From Peribacillus frigoritolerans (lineage in GTDB: Bacteria; Bacillota; Bacilli; Bacillales; DSM-1321): a DNA stretch of 64,000 nucleotides. Where the stretch lies: NCBI GenBank assembly GCA_030562215.1, contig JAUPFL010000001.1:3584501-3648500 (forward strand), read 5' to 3'. Shown piece after piece: positions 29,134 to 36,535 of the stretch; position 1 is the stretch's first letter, and each line of letters opens with the position of its first letter. The notes under the pieces are model-generated. The model saw nothing but the letters and a program-made list of their open reading frames with translations, was not told the origin of the DNA and did no database searches. Both the position numbers and the translations under genes were made by a program.

Positions 29134-29165
29134 CTTAGCGTTCAGCTTTTTCCTGACGGTACCCG
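29134..29165 (-). repeat. Right terminal inverted repeat of the Tn3-family element
   Basis: Read on the minus strand from 29164: GGGTACCGTCAGGAAAA, a worn centre, then ACGCTAAG. Compared with the left end it shares GTCAGGAAAA and has lost about six bases in the middle. Confidence 0.65.
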
Positions 29166-29171
29166 ATGCCA

Positions 29172-29280
29172 ATGTATTTTCAATTTCAAGGCTTTTTATC
29201 ATTTGCCGTAACGCTCCAAGATGATAAGCCGAGTTGGCAATTATGCATTTACATTGCCAGCCATTTTCATAGATCGAAAC
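29172..29280 (-). pseudogene. Truncated duplicate of the DinB gene's C-terminus
   Basis: The bases from about 29176 to 29275 nearly match 31912-32010, the last 30 or so codons of the intact DinB gene (31910-32371), with a few changes. The copy begins right beside the transposon's right end and fades after about 100 bases, so it is a dead fragment. Confidence 0.75.
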
Positions 29281-29288
29281 TCCAGAAT

Positions 29289-29336
29289 AAAAAAGCCCAA
29301 TTTCTCTGTATTAAAATTGAGAAATCGGGCTTTATT
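29289..29336. terminator. Bidirectional hairpin
   Basis: AAAGCCC-AATTTCTC pairs with GAGAAAT-CGGGCTTT, with A and T runs outside. No intact gene ends here, and 29337-29598 shows no supportable gene. It is perhaps left from a lost neighbour. Confidence 0.55.
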
Positions 29337-29598
29337 GTTACTCCATTAAAGTACCTATAATGGAATAACACTTTTAAGGTGGTTTTGATGAAGTACATTA
29401 CCTAAACCTTATTCAAGATAAGCACCCATTAGTTTAAGAAAAACGGACCTTTCCGCAAAAAGCTAAAGGGTACACTTTTGGTGTTTTCCATTTTAGATGA
29501 TTTGTTTGAGTGGATACTGCGATCCTAAAGGGAGATCGAGAGTACGTAAATTGAGGTAATATTTTAAAACTTGATACATTTATTTTCTCATCGATATA

Positions 29599-30191
29599 CT
29601 AATCTTTTAATCCCTTTCCATCGAGAATTTTTTGCATACTTTTTTCGACTCTTGACTCTCGAGTTTTGGATTGTTTGGGTTGTGAAAAATAAAGGATGTA
29701 TGCTCTTTGGCGTCCCGGGGTCAATGCTTCAAAAGCAGTTTTCAAGGCAGGGATTTCATCGAATTTGTTGTGAAGTTCTTCAGGAATTATGAATTCTTCG
29801 TTCTTTTTAAAATTCACTTCCAAACCGGCTTTTTCAACTTCAATGGCTTCATGAATATAGGCTTTCAGAATGGATTCCGTTGCAACTATTTCTTGAACAT
29901 TGGTGAACCGAATCTGGCGCGCTCCCTGTACATTCTCCGTTTGTTGGATTAGAATCCCGTGGGTATCCTGTAACAAGGCACCTTTGTGGAACAGAAGCGC
30001 ACAATATTCTTTAAATCCGTGTATTAAAACTATGTTTTTTTCTCAAACGTGTAACAAGGATGCATCCACTTAAATTCTTCGTTCAGCTCACAGTCAAGAA
30101 CGATATTTCTTAACGTTTCATATTCTTCCTTCCACTTTTTTGCTTTACCTAAAAATTCATCAACCTTAGGATTCATTCTACTATTTGTCAT
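29599..30191 (-). CDS. YdeI/OmpD-associated family (DUF1801-like) protein (frameshifted)
   Basis: About 197 residues. The N-terminal DUF1801-like half reads KWMHPCYTFEKK and, after adding one A near 30032, continues as NIVLIHGFKEYCALLFHKGALL. The C-terminal half has ARQIRFTNVQEI and the YdeI landmark LTPGRQRAYILYFSQPKQSKTR, ending with a basic helix. The ATG at 30191 is in place. Members of this family are widespread single-gene proteins; B. subtilis YdeI has been linked to cell-envelope stress, but the molecular role is unclear. The family is firm. Confidence 0.82.
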
Positions 30192-30273
30192 CACGGTACA
30201 CTCCCCTTTCCGAGCAGTTTGATTTTTCCTATACGTTAGCTAAATACTAAAAAACACGATCAGAGGTTTGATA

Positions 30274-30666
30274 TTACAATTCCTCTAACACTTTATTAAG
30301 TTCTTCGCCCATTTTCGCCCAACCATATTTAGCACCATTGAACGCTTGATCTTCTTTTTCGAATCCTTTTTGTTCGAGATTTAAGTAGGTTGTTCCATCC
30401 TCGTGCTTTAATGTCCATGTGACTGTTGTGTTTATTCCGCCACCTACCCAAGTGTAAGATAACTTATAAGGCTCCTCCACTTCAAGAACTTCGGAATCAA
30501 TAATTAAATTCCACTGTTCATTCCGAAACTGAAATTTATGTCCGACGACAGGTTTAATATCATTAGCCATTACCCATTTCGCAAGAGTGTTTGCATCCGT
30601 TAAGGCAAGCCATACCTTCTCGATTGGGCTCTTAAAATTGAAATCTTGTGATACTGTTAAACTCAT
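30274..30666 (-). CDS. SRPBCC / AHSA1 domain protein
   Basis: A 130-residue START-like hydrophobic-cavity protein, intact. It has FKSPIEKVWLALTDANTLAKWVM at the N-terminus and ends with a long helix containing WAKMGEELNKVLEEL. It lies two bases after an ArsR-type regulator gene and is co-transcribed with it, an arrangement common in Bacillales. The ligand is unknown; resistance to, or binding of, a small lipophilic compound is the usual guess. Confidence 0.88.
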   Translation of the reverse strand: MSLTVSQDFNFKSPIEKVWLALTDANTLAKWVMANDIKPVVGHKFQFRNEQWNLIIDSEVLEVEEPYKLSYTWVGGGINTTVTWTLKHEDGTTYLNLEQKGFEKEDQAFNGAKYGWAKMGEELNKVLEEL

Positions 30667-30668
30667 TT

Positions 30669-30998
30669 TTATTCCTCCTCTAATATTTGGTTTAAAAGTG
30701 ATATTCTTTCACTCCAGAATCTCCTGTAAAACGATACCCAATCCTCAATTTCTCTCAACGGGGCAGCATTAAGACGATAACGCGTTTCCCTGCCGACCTT
30801 TCTGCTGATTACAAGACCAGCCTCTTTAAGGATTGCCAAATGCTTTGAAACCGCAGTACGGCCCATTTCAAAATGTACGGTCAACTCATTGAGTGGCAAT
30901 TCTTCCACATCAGCCAACAAACGTAGCAATTTACGTCTTGTTGGGTCAGCGATGGCTACATAAATATCACGCTCTTGATTTTTCTCGTTCAAAATCAC
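30669..30998 (-). CDS. ArsR family winged-helix repressor
   Basis: A 109-residue repressor, intact. The winged helix shows ADPTRRKLLRLLADVEELPLNE and MGRTAVSKHLAILKEAGLV near residues 45-65. The metal-binding ELCVCDL motif of ArsR/SmtB is absent, so it is probably not a metal sensor. Two palindromes upstream, one within the promoter spacer, are probable operators, implying autorepression of the ArsR-SRPBCC operon. Confidence 0.9.
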   Translation of the reverse strand: MILNEKNQERDIYVAIADPTRRKLLRLLADVEELPLNELTVHFEMGRTAVSKHLAILKEAGLVISRKVGRETRYRLNAAPLREIEDWVSFYRRFWSERISLLNQILEEE

Positions 30999-31013
30999 CC
31001 CCCCCTTTAATTG

Positions 31014-31063
31014 GACACCAATTGGTGTCTTTTATTATATGACACTGATTGGTGTCCTGTCAA
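31014..31063 (-). promoter_or_regulatory. ArsR operon promoter with twin operators
   Basis: On the minus strand TTGACA and TATAAT are 18 bases apart. GACACTGATTGGTGTC (31041-31056) fills the spacer. GACACCAATTGGTGTC, a perfect 16-base palindrome (31014-31029), lies just downstream of the -10 box. Their centres are 27 bases apart. Confidence 0.85.
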
Positions 31064-31177
31064 TTTTATTATTGACACACGGTATTTGTTTTATTCTCCT
31101 TTCATCAAGTATATTTTTAAATCCTTTTACAACTACTGCCCCCGTTAGTTAAAGTGCATTCCAATATTATTAATTGC

Positions 31178-31720
31178 TATTTTTGAATATTGGATATGCT
31201 AGTGTTTCAGCAAAAGATCAAAATCCAGAACGGCAGCTTAGAGATCTTGGAATTGAACAAAAATAGATCTTCATTGATAAGCTATGTGGAAAAGAGTTTT
31301 ACTGGTCTTCGTATCAGGGGATGTTCTTTAATCATTCGCGAAGGCGATTATTATTCCTTGATTAACTAGACGGATTGGGTAGGATAATGATGGTTTCATT
31401 CGAGAATGGAAGTATATTAATCGAAATCTGAACTCAGATAATATGGTACTTGGAAATGAGACACTTTTTGATAGCGGAAATTCAGAGGTATGGGCGTTAC
31501 TGGGGATTTTAAGGTGGTCCAATTTTTAACTCTGCTTTCATATGGGCTGAGCAAGAAAGTAAAATCAAACGACAGGCAAAAGGAATTGAAGTGGAAAAGA
31601 ATTACCGCGTGAGATTCGGACGAATTAAGTATGAATCAATAATGACTTCATTCAAGTATATGAAAATGGAAATAAACAATCAGATTTTATAAACCCTCAA
31701 CTTAGGGATGAGATTATTCG
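31178..31720 (+). pseudogene. Decayed serine recombinase (resolvase/invertase family)
   Basis: In broken frames the plus strand spells GYASVSAKDQNPERQL, then FIDKLCGKEF, LIIREGD, a DRLG-like site, and late LLSYGLSKKVK and RQKELKWK. These are the recombinase blocks in order, with many stops and shifts. This is true decay rather than single-base error. It is distinct from the intact resolvase at 28223. Confidence 0.65.
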
Positions 31721-31774
31721 AACCCCTCTTGCTGACTAAGACTAAAAGTTTTTAACTTTTCAAACAAAGTGGAT

Positions 31775-31890
31775 CGGATCGCGTATACCAGACTCCCGCG
31801 GGAAAGGCGTATTGTAAGGAGAACAGAGGCACAAAGAGCGCCCGAGGGCAGACTGCCCTCGGAAAAAGAGTGCCTTACGTTCCAATCATT
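31775..31890. repeat. GC-rich intergenic repeat, copy 1
   Basis: A GC-rich block in AT-rich surroundings containing AGACTCCCGCGGGAAAGGCG and GAGGGCAGACTGCCCTCGG, the latter a hairpin. It resembles the dispersed non-coding repeats of Bacillus genomes. Related blocks lie near 33960 and 46770. Confidence 0.5.
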
Positions 31891-31909
31891 TTATAAACCC
31901 TCAGTTATA

Positions 31910-32371
31910 TTATTTTTCTATTTCAAGGCTTTTTATCATTTGCCGTAACGCTCCAAGATGATAAGCCGAGTGGGCAATGGTCGCATTTACATTTGTCAGC
32001 CATTTTCCTAAATCGATTGTATCGATTTCTCTGAAAAGAGATACATATTCTTTATGTAATTCCTCTCTGATTTCTGCCCATTTCACCTCATCAACAGTAG
32101 CAATGGTCCAGCTTGCGTCCCAATCTTTTTCAAAGTCTGTGCCACTGATCATCGTTCGGATCACCCATAAATAATACCGGATGTGGTCAGAGTGAGCCGC
32201 AATTGTCGATCCGTTTATGGAACGTGAAGCATCTTCTGCAGTTAAACCATCAAGTGTACCAAAAACCCCGGTATTCGGTTTTGATTCAGTATAATAGCTC
32301 CCTTCATTTCCAGGGCCTTCAAATGTTTCTTTCAAAAGCGTTTTTATTGAACTTGCCAACGTCTCGCTCAT
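31910..32371 (-). CDS. DinB family protein
   Basis: A 153-residue four-helix-bundle protein of the DinB/YfiT superfamily, intact. Histidines that usually bind a metal are seen in AAHSDHIRYYLWVIR near residue 55 and IAHSAYHLGALRQM near 137. Family members act as thiol-dependent transferases or have unknown roles. Its last codons are duplicated at 29172-29280. Confidence 0.85.
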   Translation of the reverse strand: MSETLASSIKTLLKETFEGPGNEGSYYTESKPNTGVFGTLDGLTAEDASRSINGSTIAAHSDHIRYYLWVIRTMISGTDFEKDWDASWTIATVDEVKWAEIREELHKEYVSLFREIDTIDLGKWLTNVNATIAHSAYHLGALRQMIKSLEIEK

Positions 32372-32586
32372 CTCAATTCCCCCATATGTTTAATCGCCTT
32401 CACTACTCTATAATACACTAAGACAAATCAATAATCGTTTATTTTTTGTTAAATTAATCCAAAAATATCGCAGTTTAGGAGAATTACTCGCTCAACTGGC
32501 ATAAGATAAGGGTTTCTATTACTTTCGAGTACAGTTAACAACCTTATGAAGATGCACTTAACGTGATGAAATAAATAAAAATACCT

Positions 32587-32628
32587 TAAAAAGGCCATTC
32601 CTTAACTGAACAGGAACGGCCTTAATTA
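32587..32628. terminator. Terminator of the small gene at 32653
   Basis: AAGGCCGTTCC pairs with GGAATGGCCTT on the minus strand and leads into TTTTT, about 25 bases after the stop. Confidence 0.75.
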
Positions 32629-32652
32629 TTTATCTGAAAATATGATTCAATT

Positions 32653-32973
32653 TTAGTAGCTTTTCAAACGATCTTCCAGGGATACAATTCTAAACTTTAA
32701 CTCTTGATTCGAGTCTAAGCCGCCTATTACAATTTGATTATCTTCCGTAATGGTGACATATCTTAAGGTTTCATCTCCGTGGATCTTGATTTTTGTCTCC
32801 AATGTCGTTTCCATTTTTGCAAAAACTTGATCTGTGTATGTAAGTGGAAGAAGATCATCTAACCCTTCTTCTGGGCTGCCGAGCCACTTAAACATGAAAT
32901 CTTTTAATGAATATTGTTCGATCATCGATAAATGATCTTTAAAAATTAATTTGTCAATTGTTATCTCTTTCAA
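32653..32973 (-). CDS. Hypothetical protein, 106 residues
   Basis: I do not recognise this protein. The TTG at 32973 is chosen because GAGGAG lies eight bases before it; the GTG nine bases upstream would sit inside the ribosome site. The sequence is soluble, mixed helix and strand, with no cysteines or signal peptide. It has alternating strands in the second half (KIKIHGDETLRYVTITEDN, ELKFRIVSLED). It is a single-gene unit with its own terminator. Confidence 0.65.
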   Translation of the reverse strand: MKEITIDKLIFKDHLSMIEQYSLKDFMFKWLGSPEEGLDDLLPLTYTDQVFAKMETTLETKIKIHGDETLRYVTITEDNQIVIGGLDSNQELKFRIVSLEDRLKSY

Positions 32974-33324
32974 CTTAACCACTCCTCAATAGTATCTAAA
33001 GTTTATATGGATAAACTCCTAACATCAAGGGCATTACAATGACAAACCATTACATTTTGATTACTTGCTTACTATATAAACCCTTTCCTTCCGTAAAATG
33101 GAGTTCTATAACCTAGAAAACAAATTTTTGGTTGATTTTTTTTTAGAATACCCTTGGATTAACATGAGAGGGATTATTTTCTGAGGTTTGCAGGCTTTGG
33201 TATAGATGATTATCCTTGAAACGAGGATTTTCATTTCAGTCAAAACAGCCTCCAAAATGGAGGCTGTTTTTCTTATATGGATGTAAAAAACTTTCTGTTA
33301 AATGATAGTCCCTTAAATTACACA
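32974..33324. other. Gene-free stretch with a strong hairpin
   Basis: AACAGCCTCC and GGAGGCTGTT (33244-33268) followed by TTTTT form a strong terminator, plausible in both directions and probably serving the OsmC gene. The rest of the interval is AT-rich and shows no gene I can support. Confidence 0.6.
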
Positions 33325-33750
33325 TTATAAGTCTTGTTTTCCTTTAACACCATTTATTGAATAGCTGATTTTAATGTTGGCATTTAATGAGTGATACACT
33401 GAACAGTACGTATTTTTGGATAAATGAATTGCACGGACCACTTTATCTTCAGGTAGATCTCCCTCCAATAAATAGTGGATATGAAAATCGGTAAACCGTT
33501 TAGGATGATTATCAGACCTTGCCCCTTCTATTTCTATTTGAAAGGCCTTTGTTTCAAATCGCATTTTCTTTAGAATCATTACAATATCAATTCCTGTACA
33601 TCCGGCAAGAGAGTGTAAAAGTAATTCTGTGGGTCTTGCTCCACTATTTTTACCACCTGCTTCTTCGGCAGCATCCATTTTTATTTCATGTCCCGACGGA
33701 GTTGTGCCAGAAAAGGCCATTTCCCCTGTCCATGTAATCATTGTCTTCAT
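33325..33750 (-). CDS. OsmC family protein
   Basis: A 141-residue OsmC/Ohr-fold protein, intact. The two conserved cysteines, Cys51 in LAGCTGIDIV and Cys116 in NTYCSVYHSL, match the thiol-peroxidase pair of this family, which reduces organic or lipid peroxides. Its start has a GGGAGG site. No regulator adjoins it. The YhfA-like branch of the family is more likely than Ohr, judging from length and N-terminus. Confidence 0.87.
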   Translation of the reverse strand: MKTMITWTGEMAFSGTTPSGHEIKMDAAEEAGGKNSGARPTELLLHSLAGCTGIDIVMILKKMRFETKAFQIEIEGARSDNHPKRFTDFHIHYLLEGDLPEDKVVRAIHLSKNTYCSVYHSLNANIKISYSINGVKGKQDL

Positions 33751-33954
33751 ATATCAATTCCTCCCTTTCTTGTTCTAAAAATAGTCCGTATTTTTATTTA
33801 ATGTAAATGTAGATCATTTAAGTATTAAAAAATTTCCCCAATGGGGTCAGCAAGAAACATTTGGCTTCTGGATTTTCTATACTCTAACTTGTGATAACTT
33901 TCCATACCTTATATTCTTCCCACAAATCCTACTAAGTTAGTCATGCTGTAAAAT

Positions 33955-34060
33955 TTGAACGTTGCCTTCAGGCACTCGCTTTCCTTGCGTCAGTGCGCCT
34001 CCGGACGCGCCATTCCCGCAGGAGTCTCGAACACCGCTCCAATCGACTTTGTATATTTTA
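33955..34060. repeat. GC-rich intergenic repeat, copy 2
   Basis: The block GGCACTCGCTTTCC ... CCCGCAGGAGTCTCGAAC ... GCTCCAATCGAC shares its order of phrases with 46770-46900. A more broken relative may follow at 34185-34290. No gene is supported in 33751-34366. Confidence 0.6.
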
Positions 34061-34366
34061 GGTTGAAACACTTTTATTAAAAGGAGGTTCGAAAAGCTCG
34101 CCCAACCATGTTCTATAGGTAAACTTAGTTATCCTTCTTGTATTTTTAGTTAAAAATATATGGATGAACCCCTGAATAGATTGAAGAAATTTGCGACACT
34201 CCTGCCATAAAACTCGCTAGCCGAGACCCCACAGACGCTTGCTTTGATGTGGCTTGTCAAACAGTCGGCGGAAAGGGAGCGGATTTCTGAAATCACCTGG
34301 AATGTTTTTTTGAGGGTTTTAAATGCTTTGATAGAAACCATTAAGCTTGCAAAACCATTTCTCCAT

Positions 34367-35982
34367 TTACCATGAAGTTTTATAGTTTCCTTCTCCATTC
34401 AAAGGAGTTTTATAACTATTATTTTCCCCATCTTGCCAAGTAATATTGCCATTTTCATCTTTGAGGATGAACTTGAATTCGTAGAATCGATCTGCAGCTA
34501 AACGAAATGTTCCACTCCAGCTGCCTTCTGTACTTTGAGTGAGTTTATATTCGTAATCTTCAGGATTCCATCTGCCGATTTCCCCTCTGTCCCCAATTAA
34601 GTAAACTCCCTGTGTGGCAGGTACATTTTCAACTGTGAATGTAACTGGAATCGACTTGCCTTCAATTTATCAGCCATCATCCTGAACTCATTTGTTGGAT
34701 TTCCTTCATTGTCGAATAAATAAGACATCCTTAACAAGGTAAATCCCTCAAAACCATGGTTAAAAACCATTTCTGCTACATTGTCAAAGCCCCATTCATT
34801 ATTGATCAGAGGGAGTGCGTTTTCCCCGTTTAAAGAAATTCCTTTTTCATTAGCTAAAGAGGCAATATGGGTCACCAAAGTCTTGGGAGCGCTATAGGAC
34901 GGTGCAGTATGTGCGTCTTGATCTCCCATTTCCAGGCAGGTGAACGTGAGGGCCATATTTGATTTCTTAAATTGATTCAATAATTGGGAGTAGTTATAAT
35001 ACCCGGCACTATACTCTGCCGAATGCGGCAGTACTGGATCATTCATTTTCCAATGGACTCCTGAGATTTTAGCTCCAATTGGCACGCCAAAGACTTCATC
35101 AAAATGTTTATGGGCAAACTTCGAGATTTTTGCAAGATGCTTTTCGAGTGCTCCTTGATACCACTGCATAAAATCGTATCCAAATTTAGTGTCGATTGCT
35201 CCGCCCCTGGTGAAAAATTCATCCCCATTTCCTGGTGGCTGAATCTCATTCCAGTTTTTATACGTTTTGCCCCAAGCAGCATTTAACTTTTTTATCGTGG
35301 AATATTTTTCTCTCATGGTAAGCCTGAAATCCCGTTTTGCTCCTTCTGTATAAACTTGAAGCTGTCCCCTCTCAGGATAATCCCAGCCATCGGCATTCTG
35401 GTAGGAGGGATATCTTAATTCCCCTGCCGGTCCTGCACTTAGATATATTTTTGCTATTAAATCCTTCTTATCAGCAAAGTTCTCTGCAAAGGATTTGTAC
35501 AATTCATTGTACTGATCGGCTGTCCCTTCCCACCAAGGAGCAAGAACTTCCTTATTCCAGAAACCACTTTCACTCTTAAATGCCATGTTTTCGGCAGTGT
35601 CTTTATTCCAGAGCCAACTAGGGATGGGATAGTTGCAATCATCCCCCACATTACCGCCGCATTGATGTGTAGACAAAATGGGCACCCATTTTAAACCGGA
35701 AGCTTTCACTGTTTCCCCATATTTTTTATAATAGGACCAATCAAACTGATTATCTTTTTTACTCTCGACTAATCCCCACCAGATATCTGTCGTTATTGCA
35801 TATACTCCATTTTCCTTCAACTGGGTCAGCTCTGCTTTAAATGCCTCCCAATCTGTTATTTCACCCAATGGGGCCATCACATAAAGCTTGTAATCTGGTT
35901 TTACTTCTGCTAATCCAGGTGTATTTGATAAAGGAACAAAATACAGCATAAAGGTAAAAACACCAACAGATAATTTATTCAT
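34367..35982 (-). CDS. Secreted beta-amylase (GH14) with C-terminal starch-binding CBM20 (frameshifted)
   Basis: An exo-enzyme that releases maltose from starch ends, about 538 residues, close to the Bacillus cereus enzyme. A signal peptide of about 25 residues ends NTPGLA. The GH14 barrel shows TTDIWWGLVE, STHQCGGNVGDDCNYPIPSW, the acid Glu188 in GPAGELRYPSY and the base Glu387 in NGENALP. One base added near 34662 extends the protein from KLKAS into a CBM20 domain (QGVYLIGDRGEIGRWNPEDY, then ITWQDGENNSYKTP), ending at 34367. It is monocistronic. Expression late in growth or in sporulation is known for related genes. Confidence 0.9.
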
Positions 35983-36149
35983 AAAACGCCAACCTTTCCC
36001 CTTTAACTTTATTTGTTTAAACTTCAGTTCATTACCGAAACCGCTTACATTCTTTTTTTTTTTTAGTCATTGCTTTACTAAAATTATATTTGTTTTGGAA
36101 ATATTTATCAATTATTTCATCAGAGGAATTTAGTTCAAAGCTCCATAAA

Positions 36150-36180
36150 GAAAAAATGGATAGTCTAAGAGACTATCCAG
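36150..36180 (-). terminator. Terminator of nasDE
   Basis: GGATAGTCT and AGACTATCC form a perfect stem with a three-base loop, followed by ATTTTTTC on the minus strand. Confidence 0.8.
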
Positions 36181-36201
36181 AACAGCGGGTCATCTATATC
36201 T

Positions 36202-36519
36202 TTATAAAACTATATAAACATTACCATCTTCTATTTCAACATTGAATGTCTTTACGCATCCATTATCAGGTTTTTGGACTTCTCCATTCTTGACACTGAT
36301 TTTCCAATCATGCATCGGGCAAAATACGTGATCACCACTCACGATGCCTTCCACAAGAACTCCACCTTTATGTGGGCAACGATTTTCAATAGCCCGGAAT
36401 TCCCCATTTGCTAAATGAAAAAGAGCAATTTCATGAGAGCCTATGGTTACTGTTTTCCCCAGGTTTTTTGGCATCCCATTTACTGTTGAAACCTTTATCT
36501 TTTGAAGCGCTTTCCCCAT
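36202..36519 (-). CDS. nasE: Assimilatory nitrite reductase small subunit (Rieske), NasE/NirD
   Basis: A 105-residue Rieske protein, intact. The two cluster-binding loops read NRCPHKGGVL and VFCPMHDWKIS, giving the Cys/His pairs of a [2Fe-2S] centre. It is the small partner of the NADH-dependent nitrite reductase that makes ammonium. It starts 16 bases after the large subunit ends and shares its TnrA-controlled promoter. Confidence 0.93.
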   Translation of the reverse strand: MGKALQKIKVSTVNGMPKNLGKTVTIGSHEIALFHLANGEFRAIENRCPHKGGVLVEGIVSGDHVFCPMHDWKISVKNGEVQKPDNGCVKTFNVEIEDGNVYIVL

Positions 36520-36535
36520 TTAGGCTTCCCCATAT

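Larger units (their letters stand above)
24418..29165. mobile_element. Decayed Tn3-family transposon of Tn1546-like architecture carrying vanRSYZ
   Basis: The left end reads GGGGTAGCGTCAGGAAAATG and onward to ATTTACAAC. From memory this follows the terminal repeat of the enterococcal vancomycin transposon Tn1546. The right end, read inward from 29165, is GGGTACCGTCAGGAAAA ... ACGCTAAG, with the inner ACGCTAAG typical of Tn3-family ends. Inside, right to left, are a transposase C-terminal remnant, a serine resolvase, vanR, vanS, vanY and vanZ. That is the Tn1546 order without vanH, vanA and vanX. Flanks ATGCT and ATGCC agree in four of five bases, a possible worn target duplication. Transposition in cis is not possible because the transposase is gone. 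Confidence 0.72.
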
